Shown here piece after piece: positions 26,453-38,167 of a DNA stretch of 64,000 nucleotides. Position 1 is the stretch's first letter, and every line of letters starts with the position of its first letter. The notes beneath the pieces were generated by a model. It searched no databases and was not told the origin of the DNA. It saw only the letters and a list, made by a program, of their open reading frames with translations. This DNA is from Jacaranda mimosifolia (Eukaryota > Streptophyta > Magnoliopsida > Lamiales > Bignoniaceae): the NCBI GenBank assembly GCA_018894105.1, contig CM032122.1, forward strand, positions 30,101,404-30,165,403, read 5' to 3'. A program made the position numbers and the translations under genes.

Positions 26453-28094
26453 ATGGCTGCTTGTAAGTATAAAAATTCGAGCATTTGTCTTTGTGAGGTT
26501 ATACATTTATGCAGTATATTTACCACGTATAACTCTTGATTTTTCGTTTATTTGACTGATATGGAGTTTATTATTCTTGTTATATACATATTTCTGTAAT
26601 GGATTTCTGTTTTTGTTGATTTCTTGGAGTTTTTGCGCCTTCAGTTTGCAGTAATTTGAATATTTCAATTTAATTGAAATGTTTCTGAAACTTGCATTTG
26701 AGTTGAATTGCATTGATTTTGTATAATTATTCCTTTTTTCCCCTCCTCAGGCGGTTTTGGGACTTCAGGTCTTAAAGTTACAAAATTGGATTTGGGTTCT
26801 GTTAGACCCAAATTGAGCACATCACTGCCTTTGCATGGTTCAAGGGCTCGAAAAATTGTTCGATTTGATGGTTTATTTTTGTCACACAGATCGAAGAAAG
26901 CAATAATTGAGTGCCGGAGTTCGAATCCTGAAGCTGATCGTGAGTTGATTTTCTGTGGATTTTTCCGTTTGGCATATGGCACTGAATTTGTTAAATTTTG
27001 TTTTTGTAGGTGGTTGAAGTAATAATGGAGTTCATAAAAATGGATCAATTTGAATGGCTGGTTGCTGATCTTGAATCCCTTGCTATACTAATGTTCTAAG
27101 GCATGTTGTAAAGTACTAAAAGGAAAAACTTGACAAATCATCTTAGGATCAGTTCATTGTTTCTTGGCCAACGATTTTTAGGCGTAGGGTTCATGACACT
27201 ATGTAATTTGGTGAATTAATGGTCAAATGGGGATGTCTTTTGCAAGGGAACTTATATCTGTATTTATATGCAGTTACTTGATTATCTTATAGATAAAACA
27301 TTTTGAAATAAGTCAATGTGTTCAAAATTTGGTATCTCTTTTGAATTAGGTTGTCTTGTACTTCATCGGAGCTTAAATTCTCTCAGTTCAATATTTTTTA
27401 AAATGTAGATTTCTATTGACTGCTGTCATGTCTGGAAGAGGCTTTTAGGTGCATGAGTGCACCAGACAAATAAGTAGACAAAATGAAAAAGAAAATGGCA
27501 AAATCAGTAATGGAAAATGGAGGTTCCTTCATTCTTTATCTTATGAGTGGTGGTGTTTTATGGAATTTTCTATGACATGATTGCTATTACAACTTTAATT
27601 ATCTCACTTTCTTATCCTCCTTTTTCTTTCAATGAGTAGCATCCACCACCAATTTGGAGGATACTTCCGTAGAAACTGAGTCCTCTGATGCCCAAAGCAC
27701 ACTTATTCCCAATTCATCTGAGGTGAGTTGCTGTTATTTGCAGCTAATGATTTTTTACATCTACAATGTACATACGTCCTTGTTATTGATTTACTTTTCT
27801 TTCTCAGTGTGATTACTTAATAAGAATCTAGAGCAGTGGAAAGAAATTTTTTGAATATTACTTTCGGACAAATAGATAATGAGTTAATAAATAATTCAAT
27901 TGTTGGAAATATATGTTTTCCTGTGTTAGAGAACATTAAATCTTGATTCAAAACTTAATAATAATAGTACAAAATAAAAACATGGTCAAAACGTCTTGAT
28001 TTGCCTGCCATTTGGTATCACCCGATGCTAATGCCATCTACATTCTCACCGCTTGTTGGAAAAATGAAAGAAATCAGGTAAACTTGATATACTT

Positions 28095-28128
<34 letters not shown>

Positions 28129-30761
28129 GATGGAAGTAGCCCCAATAGAAGAGAGAGAAGTGAACTGCTAAAGCATCCATTTTTAAGATTAGTGTGATAT
28201 TTTCGCTTTTTCTCCCTTTTCTTTTTTGGATGGGAGTAGCTCTGATTGAAGTAAGAGAACTGAAACAGCAAAAGCATTAGCAAAGAGAACTTAATGTAAC
28301 ATGTTCCCTTCCCCACTGGTTTTTGCATATCCTGGCAATTAACTGTCTTTTGCCCTTTGATTTGTCTTTATACCTTTTAGTTTCTTATCACCTTGACGCT
28401 CTTGAAAATCTTAAATGCCTCAGGTCCTCTTTACTTATGTAGTCGATGCACTGAAACCTATGCAAACATCGCAGATTTCTGACACTTGCTGTTTTCTGAC
28501 CCACAGTTCTTAGAAATACGAAACAGTTTTGTGCTGCCATCTTATGCAAATTCTCATTTACAGGTAGAATCTCTTTTGACGGTGCTATGCGACACAACAT
28601 CAATTGCAGAATTTGAACTTAAAGTGAGCAATTTTTCTCTTTCTTTTACGTTCTTGAATCATTTACTCTTTCCCACCCCATAGCCAGGGAGGAATAAGGA
28701 AGAAAACAGAATATTGTTTTCCTTTGTTTCTGGAGAAATCATTTTGAAACCAGCATTACTATAATTTTTACGTCAAATACTTTATTTAGTAAGTTCAGAA
28801 GTCCTGTCTTCCTCAGTGCCTTCTCCATTGATCTTGTGGTTTTTTTTCGGTTTTTATTTTTTTATCTCTCTTTGTCATGGTTAGCTGGGGGGATTCCGGT
28901 TATATGTGACAAGAAACTTAGCCGAGCAAAGTGCGCCTTCACAACCACCATCTCCTGCTCCAGTTACTGCCCATTCAGTTGCCGAAACACCTCATTCCAA
29001 TGGATCAGCCTCATCACAATCTTTAGCCCTTACCAAACCAGCATCTTCCTCAGGTGGAGTTCAGACATTGCTTGACAAGGCAGCCGATGAAGGTTTGATG
29101 ATTCTTCAATCTCCAAGGGTAAGAATGGAAGTGATTGATTTTGTATGAATGAAAGCCGTTTCTGGGATTTAATATTAACCACTGTATACCTGATGCAGGT
29201 TGGATATTTTAGGAGATCTCGTACCATTAAAGGGAAGCGGGCTCCACCATCTTGCAAAGAGGTATCTGTTTCATGCATTTCTTTTGTTTTTCAACTCTTT
29301 CTTTATATGGAGTTTACAAAAATGTGTTTTTGTTCTATCCCATCTGTTGGGAAATATCTTTCAAATGCATATCAACTTGATATTTGCTTCTGTAAGGTGT
29401 GAACTGTGTTTTCCTAGCATTTATGGTCAATACATGTGAATGCAAAACCCTTTGTGGTGGCTTTATAGGTTTCTTTAAGTGTGTATGTATTCCCCACGGC
29501 TGACAAAATGGACCGTTTTAATAACCATGCCATTTTGATCTTGTCTTAAAGTGAATCATGAAAAAATGTGAGCTGTAAGGCATCAATGAGGGACTTACCC
29601 CTTTGCAACTTGCACTATGAATTGCCTGCAGTTTTATTTTATGCAGAATTTTTAGCAGTAACTTTATCTTAGAGTAAAAGGGCATTTATTCAAGTCCGGT
29701 TAGCTTCAATTCCCCGTTTATTCAAGTATTGGCCACTGCTAAGCTTGCCTGTTATTCTAAAACACCTGCAATTTCCTCTACTGACCAATTTCTCTTGCTG
29801 CTTAACAGAAAGACATAGTGAAGGAGGGCCAGGTTCTCTGCTACATTGAACAACTAGGTGGCGAGATCCCTGTTGAGGTTCGGGCCTTACTCTAATTACC
29901 ACGCTCGCCATTGAGTTAAAATTTGCATTTTGGATTAACTTGAATCCTTCCTATTGACATTCTCTTTTAGCTGCAGGGTTGGTATTTTCACTTGAATTGA
30001 TCTAAATTATTCCATGAGATTACTCTTGTTTACCTTGGGGAATTCATGTTCTTTCTGCTATATGCTTCCAGGAGCTTAGGCAATATTTGGTTTCATGTTC
30101 CCCAAAGATTTCCTACCTGGGCAATGAACCAAATATAGTTTTTTTATTTTTTCAAAAACACCTAAAATATCCCAAAAATATTCTCAAAACATTCACAAAT
30201 CACAAAATACCTTCCTTCCCATTCCTCAAAGCAGACACATTCATTACATATATATACATATACATTTCTCATGATACTAAAATACATATGTAAAAGTTCT
30301 AATATAAAATCATATTTTTACTTCACTAGGTAGATGAAAAGGTACCAATTTTGACATCTATCAAACATACTATTCTACTCCAAATCAATCTCTACACAGT
30401 TTTCAAAACAAAATTGAACATATATCATATTTCCCCCTACCAATACTCCCCAAAATTCATTTTCCCAAAACATTTTCTCCAATACACTCAAGATAAAACC
30501 AAACACTACCTTAACTTATTCATTCCTTTTCTTTGATTTTTTGTCAGTCTGACATTTCTGGGGAGGTGGTTAAGATACTCAGAGAAGATGGTGGTAAGCA
30601 TCTATTCTTTTTCCTCCTTAATTTTTATTGATGACAGATATTCTCGTTCATATGCACTGATACGCTACACGATCACTGTGATGTTTACAGATCCCGTTGG
30701 CTATGGTGATGCCCTTATTGCAGTCCTTCCTTCCTTCCCTGGAATAAAGAAGCTTCAGTAG
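26453..30761 (+). CDS. BADC: BADC: biotin/lipoyl attachment domain-containing protein, plastid
   Basis: Homologue of the biotin carboxyl carrier protein (BCCP) of plastid heteromeric acetyl-CoA carboxylase that cannot be biotinylated; BADCs compete with BCCP and lower fatty-acid synthesis. Nine exons: 26453-26462, 26751-26939, 27640-27722, 28564-28623, 28885-29118, 29199-29261, 29809-29877, 30548-30593, 30691-30761; all phases close, giving 274 residues. The N-terminus (MAACGFGTS..., Ser/Arg/Lys-rich, few acids) looks like a transit peptide. The C-terminal 80 residues form the attachment fold, from SPRVGYFRRS to PSFPGIKKLQ. Where BCCP has the MKM/MKL biotin motif this protein has EQLGGEIPVESD, without lysine: the BADC signature. 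The middle is Pro/Ser/Thr-rich linker. An in-frame alternative acceptor for exon 4 exists at 28507. Intron 7 carries a MITE. Confidence 0.92.
28096..28127. repeat. (CT)n microsatellite in BADC intron 3
   Basis: Sixteen perfect CT units inside the intron between exons 3 and 4. Confidence 0.92.
30079..30510. mobile_element. MITE in BADC intron 7, TTA duplication
   Basis: 432 bp, AT-rich, non-coding. Left end GGCAATATTTGGTTTCATG and right end (read inward) GGTAGTGTTTGGTTTTATC match at most positions. TTA occurs on both flanks (30076-30078, 30511-30513), as for PIF/Harbinger-derived elements. It accounts for most of the length of this 670-base intron, and both splice sites of the host intron are left intact. 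Confidence 0.78.
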
Positions 30762-31517
30762 ATACCTCATATCTACCTTATTCAAGATCCAAGGTTCCTG
30801 GCTTCTTAGTTATCTTCTTGTAACAAATGTATTTTTCTGCATTTTTTTCTCTTTCTGCGTGTGTGTGTGTGTGTGTATTAGGTTTGGATCCTGGTGTATT
30901 CACTCTGGAAAACATGTTAATTATATTAAAATGGAGTCAAGGATTCCCATTTTGTCATTAATTTTTTAGCTTTGGACCAATTCTTGATTTAGTTATATTT
31001 CTCTTTCATGTCATGGCTTTTTTTACTTGGCTTTCTTGTCAAAATGACTTGATTTTGGAATCTCATAAACTCTTGGAGACAAGAATACTATCTGTCACTT
31101 GATGAACTGAAATCACTTACACAGCCAATTTCAATAGATGATTTACACAAGTTAAATAGCTTCCAAGGGATCAAAATTTGTGCATAAACACAAGCTATTT
31201 ATTTTAATCTAGAAGTGCAGATGATATTTAGAAGGTCTATGTTGGTGAGCCTGCTCAATCCGCAGCTCCAGGCAAAAACAATAAGATGCCCATTAGAGGC
31301 CTATCCAATTTGAAGATACCTTGGTATTCTATATAAAACTTTGAGATTAGGAATGGATGGAGAGTGCATAACCTGATTGAAAGTACCAACCACATATCAA
31401 GATTCAGTTTGGTGCTAAATGCTAACCAAGTCTACCTATCAGTCTTCTACACATATCGGGATCACTTAAGAACTCTACGATCTTCTTTACATATTGAGAC
31501 ACTTTAAGAACTCAACC

Positions 31518-31709
31518 TCAATCTGGTTTCCTGTATTTGCCTTTGATTGAGCATACTTGACAATAAATCGGGCCAAAGCATCCATTGGATCTATGCATTT
31601 TCTCCACAAAAGGATCATCCGGTGGCAAAAGTTCACATAATTCATCAGAAGCATGGATAATTTTGTTCACAACTCTTACCAGCAGAACTTGTAGAGCAAT
31701 TCTGAACAA
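31518..31709 (-). pseudogene. unrecognised ORF, possible gene remnant
   Basis: 63 residues with non-random, protein-like composition (...IIHASDELCELLPPDDPFVE...), unlike the AT-driven translations around it. I do not recognise the family. There is no matching frame on either side, no evident start context and no splice partner that I could find, so it may be a fragment of a pseudogene or an exon of an unseen gene. Confidence 0.25.
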
Positions 31710-32889
31710 ATTCTGTGCTCCTTTAAAGTCTTATTTGCTTAATGCTTCCATTGCAGGGATTATAGTATGTTCCAATGGTTGACTTGTCTAGCTTTATAGC
31801 CTCAAAACTCTGTGTATAAGTAAAGAAATGTATCATTGTATAAATCATCAAAACCTCAATGTTGTGGAGAAGTGTAGTTATTAGCAGAATATAAAGCGTT
31901 GAGAAGAGTCCATCTGGGAACAAATTGAAAATGCCTTCTATTTTCAGATCACAGAATACCCAAGTGATACTATTACATGGGACTATGATTAAGATCGAAT
32001 AATAAGAAGTTGGACAATAGCATAGGCTGGGCACCACTAGGGTGGGGGAGTGGGGGTGTTGTAAGTTAATCGACCTTTACTCATTTTGATAACTCGAACT
32101 AGGTGAGTTTGGTTTCTTAGAGTTTAAGCTCGAAGCAGAGCATAAGAGCTCGAACTTAACTCATTTGATCATTTAAACTTAGGTTCGAACTCAAACTTGA
32201 ATTTAAATAGTCCGTAATTAAGCTCAACTTTAAATTTAAGCAATTAGAATTAAACACGAACTTGATTTTAATATTAAAGGCATTATAATATTATGAATAT
32301 TATTTGTTTGTTTATTTATTATTTTTTTAAAAAAAATGCTTACGAACCAACTCATCAGCTTTTAAATAATCATAAATGAGCTGGAACAAACTTATAAAAT
32401 TCTCGAGCTAAAATTGAGTTGAATCTAAAGCTCATTAGTTTGGCTTGACTCATCTTATAGTCCAAAGCAAGTACAATAAGCGAAAAATTACCTGGAACTA
32501 GAAGAGTGATTCCTTGGAGCACTTTCTGTTAGTAAAGTTAGATCATCTAAAACTTGATTGTGTCAGCCAAAACATTGCAGCTAATTGGTACAATATCATG
32601 TTGTAGGAAAGTGATTCAGTTCTGTAAATTAAGTCATCTCAGAAAATATTCTAAAGACACTTAAGATTTCTTAAATGCAGTGTACATCAGAAAGACACCA
32701 AAGTTGAAGCCAACAATTCCTCGTTTCAAGCCTCAACTTCGCCTCCTTTAGTTCCTTAACCACAGAAGCATGACAACACCCAACAAACTCAGACTTCTGA
32801 AGAAAAACCCTTTTACGCCTTAGATTTCCCACTGCTGAACCTCAATTTGACGCGGGGCGGTTGGGCGTAGGTGGGAGAGGATTATACAT

Positions 32890-33400
32890 ATTTGTTATAT
32901 ATATATATATATATGTTATATGTATATAACATATATGTATATATGTATATACCATATATTATATATAATATATTATATATATGTTATATATAATTTTTTA
33001 TTTATGCATATATATACATTTTATGATAAACTTATATATGTATATAAGTATAAATAAAATATATATATTATATTTTTATAAATATTTTATATTGTTTAAT
33101 TTGAAAAGAATTAAAGAAAATTTATATATGGATACATATGATATATGTATAAATAAATAATATATATGTATATATTTATAAATAAATTTATATATGTCCA
33201 TGTATTATATAAGTGTAATTAAAAACTATATTATATATACTTTTTTAAATATTAGTTGTTATTTAATTAAAGAATTTATATATATATTATATAAATAAAA
33301 AATATATATGTTTATACTTATACATAAACTTATATAGGTATACATAAGTATGAATAAAAACATATTATATATATATATTTTAAAAAATATTAATTATTAT
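32890..33400. repeat. TATA-rich low-complexity tract
   Basis: About 500 bases composed almost only of A and T with many ATATAT, TATATGTATATA and ATATATAA variants and several local palindromes. No gene. Confidence 0.85.
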
Positions 33401-34395
33401 TTAATTTAAAATGGACAAAAAAAATAATTAAAAAATTATATAAACGATATATAAGATAAAAATAAAAATGATTTGAATTTCAATTTTACTGAAAAGCAAT
33501 TATGTCTTTTAATACTCAATGAACATCAAACAAGTACATTAGTCAAGTGAACTACGTTCAATTAAACACATGAATATAAGAGTCAATTTCTATTTTATAT
33601 TAGGTTATGAACCAATTTTAAATATCACAGGAGCACAGTGTGCAATTGGGCCTAAGCTGTTTTAATTTCTTGACTTTTTGAATTTGGACAATTAAGTATA
33701 TACTATTAAAATATTCATTTTATTAAGAGGAGGAAGACGATGACAATGCCAGGACCAGAAAAACATTATTATTTTTGTGATTCTTCTAAAAGAGCAGCTG
33801 TTCCAACCCACCCGGCTTCAAAACCCTACCCATAATACTACAAATCCTTTTCTTTTCTTCCATGTTATAATTTATAATGGGGAGAATTGCAAATAACCCC
33901 TTGTGAAAATCCTAATTAACTTATAACTCCCTGAAAATATAAATTAATTGATTGCCACTTCTTTTATCAAAAAAATAGCAAAGTGTGCCCAAATAAGAAG
34001 AGTGTACTATACCCGCTGGGATTTGAGATTGGGCCCCCATTTTTGCATGTGTAATGTCCATATCACCCTTCTTCTTCCTCGTTTCCCTCCCTTGCTCCCC
34101 AAATTCTATTCTGCAATCCTTCATCTCCCTGCTGAACCCCATTTCCCAGCCACCAAATGGAATGATGATCTTGCAATTTTATCTCATTTCCAAACTCAAA
34201 TTTTGTCAGCCTATCTCGTTCGGAAAACCCAATCGAAAATGAATGTGAACTAAAGAACTTTTTCGTTTCCACACAAACATCTATTCAAAAAAACATTACG
34301 TGTTTGAGTTAATTTAACAATTAAAAGAATTGAGCTCGAACAAACTTTATAGCCAACAAATATGAACAAATTTAAGCAACTTGGGTAATGTTTGA

Positions 34396-34767
34396 TTATA
34401 TTTTTTGTGTGATATTATTATATATTTTGGGAGAATGAATGTTGAAAGTGATATTAGAGAATCTGAAAGTTGTGTTGGAGAATGTAATGAATTTTTGATT
34501 ATATATTGAATCATTTGTCACCGTGGCAAGACCCCTGAAAACTGCATGCTTCTTGCCATTTTTCATAGAAACCTCTAAAGCTACAAAATCATCTCTCAGT
34601 TTCCTGGTAATCACTGATGGAGGAAGAAATGAACGAAAACCATCCCATGGACCTTCTGGGCCAAGTGCAACCCAGAAGCCCATCTCTCCATCTAAATCAT
34701 TTCCATCTCCACTTTTATTGTCAAAGTCAGTAACCATGCTCTTCTCAGTGTAAGAAGTGGAAGACAT
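34396..34767 (-). pseudogene. captured gene fragment, VPS13-like (tentative)
   Basis: The first 80 codons read like a folded protein (GFWVALGPEGPWDGFRSFLPPS... FVALEVSMKNGKKHAVFRGLATVTNDS), then the frame runs into AT-rich sequence that looks like an intron. The KNGKKH-x4-RGLATVTND type of sequence reminds me of plant VPS13-like lipid-transfer proteins, which are thousands of residues long; only one exon-sized piece is here. The assignment is from memory and uncertain. It lies within the Mutator-like element. Confidence 0.45.
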
Positions 34768-35134
34768 AGATGATAGATCACATCAAAAGATGAACCAACT
34801 ACAGTAGAATAATAGCCTGCAATTTTATCTGTTTATCACGAATCCTTGCAAATTACAAAACCACCTTGTTGATTATGCTTTTGCATGCCACTTCCTCTCT
34901 CTCAATTTTACTTGTATTACCAGCCTATTATGCAATTGCCATAATTTGTGTTCAGGTAAGCCACATGGTGTCCTACCAGGATCAACCCCATTTCTTTACT
35001 GATCAAAAATAACAACTGCTTCCTCAAATATCATTTTTTAACCATATAAGTCCAGATATATAACAATTAGATGATTCACAACAAAATTGCAAACTACATT
35101 CACCTGTACCTATCTGAACTCTACCACAACAAAG

Positions 35135-35737
35135 TTACAAATCAATTAACCCGCAAAGGCTAACCATAAGGGTAAGTGCATCTCCGGTCTTCTCTCGTTG
35201 ATGATGCTTTGTTCTTTCTTTCTGGCTACTAGATCTCACCTGTCCATACTGAGGAACCTCAACTGATCTATAAAACTCAGCGTATTCTTGTCTTCTGGAA
35301 GATCTGTGCTTGCTAGATAAAGAGGGATCTTTCAAGCTGCTGGACCTTATTTTAGGAGGTTTCGCGTCTGAGAATCTGTCGCCATGATGGGCCTGCCTGG
35401 TTTCAGAAAGAGGAGTAGGACTCCTCTGTTTTAAAGCTGAATGAGGTTGGATCCGGTTCAACAAAGATGGGAGCCTGCTGGCCGATTCTGCTAACGAAAA
35501 TGGAATCAAAATTTTAGCAAATGCAGATGGTCTTCGATTACTACGAACGTTTGAAAATCTTGCTTTTGATGCTTCAAGAGCATCTGAAGCTGCTAAGGTA
35601 TTTTCTTCAACTTGAATTAGTCTGGTCAGGTATCTTTCTAACCCCATTAAAAAAAATACTGACTCTTCATATTTATGTAACTTGCAGCCCTCTGTGGGCC
35701 CAATATCTGCAGCAGCCGCAAGTAGCAGTGGACTCAC
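35135..35737 (-). pseudogene. captured gene fragment, unrecognised, 200-codon ORF
   Basis: An open frame of 200 residues inside the Mutator-like element. The N-terminal 100 residues are helical and normal in composition (...GCKLHKYEESVFFLMGLERYL...); the rest is Ser/Arg/Lys-rich. I do not recognise the family. It ends with a stop at 35135 close to the AT-rich flank. It may be expressed as a chimera or be only transduplicated exon sequence. Confidence 0.45.
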
Positions 35738-36813
35738 ATATAGGGTGGCCTCTGTAGTTGGTATCTCCTCTGTGATGGTTGGTATATTTGGGTTTTCGTT
35801 GTATTTACCAGTTGCATATCAGTAGAGAAGAAATGCATTTATCAGTAAAGAATTCTATGAAAATTTGAGTTGCTTGAAATCCACACAAGAGCACTGTGTA
35901 GAAGAAGAAGAGGAAACACATGCCAATCATTCAAGCCATGAAAGTGATACCCTATTTGATATTTGGATTACAAGTGCTGCGAACATGATAATATTTAATT
36001 GCATGTTGAATTTGCTAGTTTCGGCTGCTGGTTTTGGCTAAGCAATTTGAATTGGTGCATGAGGTATACAAGGAGGCTTGAAACTGGGTGTGGAAGTGGC
36101 TGCCTTCAAGGTGCTCGATGAATTTCTTGAGCAGAAATGCAAGCCTAAACTCTTTGTAATTGGACAATTTTAGGTGGAACTCTAACTTCACTCCTAATAT
36201 TTTCTTCTTTCTTGTCTCGGGGCCCTCAACACTGATTAACTTTTGTAAGTTTTAGCCAAAAGTTATTTATACCAAGGTTGTTCATCTTTTCCTTCTGCTC
36301 TTCCCTTTCAAGACTTGGGTCCTTGGTTTCGTGGATGAGAATTAACACCAACTCAATTCAATTGAACTATTCAATCAATAATTGGCTTAAACTTCAAATG
36401 AAGCATTTGTTTTGGTTTTTTTATTAGAGAAGATAATGTTTTTATGAGAATAGAGCAAATGCCACTAGGTGAATCAGGCTTTCAATTTGCTGGAGATGAC
36501 CGTAATGCAGGCGTTCGAGCTGGATGAATAATTATGTTTAATATGTTGATGCCAAGATTGATGAAGCAAGGGAGAGTAGAAGTGGTGTTTGAGTTTTTCA
36601 ACAGAGTTAGTTCAGAAGTGTTGGAAATTTTGTTTAGAGTTGAGGGCATTTTAGTCATTATATATCTAAATTGACTATTAAGTGAAAGTTGGGGCAAGTG
36701 AGCTAATTTTTTGATAAAAGAAGTGGCAATCAGTTAATTTATATTTTACAGGGAGTTATAAGCTAATTATGATTTTCACAAGGGGGTTATTTGCAATTCT
36801 CCCATTTATAATG

Positions 36814-38167
36814 CTATAGATGTTGTCCGCAGTAGTTTATATCATTATAAACGAACATATTTAGAGCAATAGCCCACTTCTTCTGTGTGAACGCTGAGTC
36901 AAACATGCTATTCCAAAAAGAAAATTCCCAAGAAGCTGGTCAAATTAGTATAAATCTGATACTGGATAAGTAGTCGTTTTCACTGAGGGGGCTATTGTGA
37001 AAGGAAATCTCATTTGCAAGCCGCCCAAGGTAAGAACACTTGGCCCATCTTGGACAATCAGATTATGAAATATTGTTTGGTTTGTAGATTTTAAGGCTTC
37101 TCACATGATGTTAGCTAGAGTTGCTTGTAATAGAGTGTTTCTACTGAAAAATTGAATTTCTGGATGGATCAGAAAAGGTGTTCTTTCCCACTCATTATGT
37201 GTGTGTGTGTCTATTGATTTTTAATTTTTATAAAGGCTTCTAGAATTGGGTTTTGACTAGCAAAGATTAGGTTTCTATTACAGTTTCATTGGTTTTCAGT
37301 ATTTATTGAATTGGAGGTTGATATTTTTAGCCACATTTTGAAAGAATTTTGATGTGTTTAGCAGTACGTCAGATACTGGGATTCATTTAATTGGTAACAG
37401 TTTGAGGTTGAAATTTCTCAAGAGTCTGTTGGGGATTGATATTAATGTTGTCTATTATTTCTTATAGAGTTTGAAATGGAATGTTGCATTTCTTGATGAT
37501 TTCAAGTCAATCTGGTTCGCTTCCGCTTATAGTGATGCCTCTGATTTCCCCATTGACAGTTTATAGTTGCAGATGTGACATCTCTTGATAGAAACCAGAT
37601 GTGGTATTACCAAAATACCACTGTGGATAAGTATTCTAGTTGGAAGAGGGGGTCTGCGTTACGGCATCTTATTATATGAGTACTTTGATCCAAATGAAAC
37701 CCAAGTTTTGGCATCGTTAAGTCCTAGTAGCATTGGTGGACTCGGATTTAGCCACATACCGCACATGGTCTGCCAAGTGCACTACTATAAATAGTCCCCG
37801 CTATCACATTCGACAGGTATACTATCCATCTGAGTTTTCACCTATCGCTATTATTTTACTCCCAACTTTATGATCTTTCCGTTGCCTTCAGGAGTCGAAG
37901 GATTTCTACTAAACAACTCCCAACAGTCCTAACATGTCTTTGCTTTCAGGATCAGACTGAGCTTTGTTACCCGACCCCAAGATTGGATCATCAAAACTGT
38001 TAGTCAACTTCTCTCCCAACCGTGACAAATGAAAGTTTATAGATGCAGGAGTGGCAGCTATTGATAGAAACCGTATGTCAACTTCTCTTTGACACTGTCA
38101 AATTGTATAGCATTATTTTGAGTTGGGAATATACTTGACGCGCAGCTAGTGCTTATTCTGGTCAGCA
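36814..38167. other. upstream region of the NB-ARC/ARM gene
   Basis: No gene. A TTGATAGAAACC-containing segment occurs twice (about 37572-37604 and 38045-38078) with partial similarity around it. The last several hundred bases, richer in GC than the spacer, probably contain the promoter and leader of the NB-ARC gene; leader introns are possible but not resolvable by eye. Confidence 0.5.

Larger units (their letters stand above)
30762..33879. other. intergenic region downstream of BADC
   Basis: BADC 3' untranslated region, a (TG)n run at about 30858-30876, one unrecognised minus-strand ORF (31518-31709) and a 500-base AT-only tract (32890-33400). Between 32050 and 32470 there are repeated GAACTC/CTCGAAC motifs like those in hAT-type element 12593-12982, but I could not find ends or a duplication. 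Confidence 0.55.
33880..36803. mobile_element. Mutator-like element (Pack-MULE type) with ~110-bp TIRs
   Basis: 2924 bp. The left 110 bases (33880-33989) recur inverted at 36694-36803 with about 94 percent identity; both start GGGAGAATTGCAAATAACCC. A perfect 10-bp direct repeat ATTTATAATG flanks it at 33870-33879 and 36804-36813, within the range for Mutator-like elements. No transposase frame is present, so it is non-autonomous. The interior carries two minus-strand ORFs that look like pieces of ordinary cellular genes (34396-34767 and 35135-35737). Long TIRs, 9-10 bp duplication, no transposase and gene fragments are the definition of a Pack-MULE. Confidence 0.88.

Noticed and set aside
32050..32470. 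Possible hAT-type element with CTCGAAC/GAACTC motifs
   Set aside because: Interior resembles the element at 12593-12982, but no inverted ends or duplication could be fixed.
36050..36180. Short plus-strand frame GGLKLGVEVAAFKVLDEFLEQKCKPKL inside the Pack-MULE
   Set aside because: Looks protein-like and may be a third captured piece, but it has no start, is very short and I cannot identify a parent; left as part of the element.
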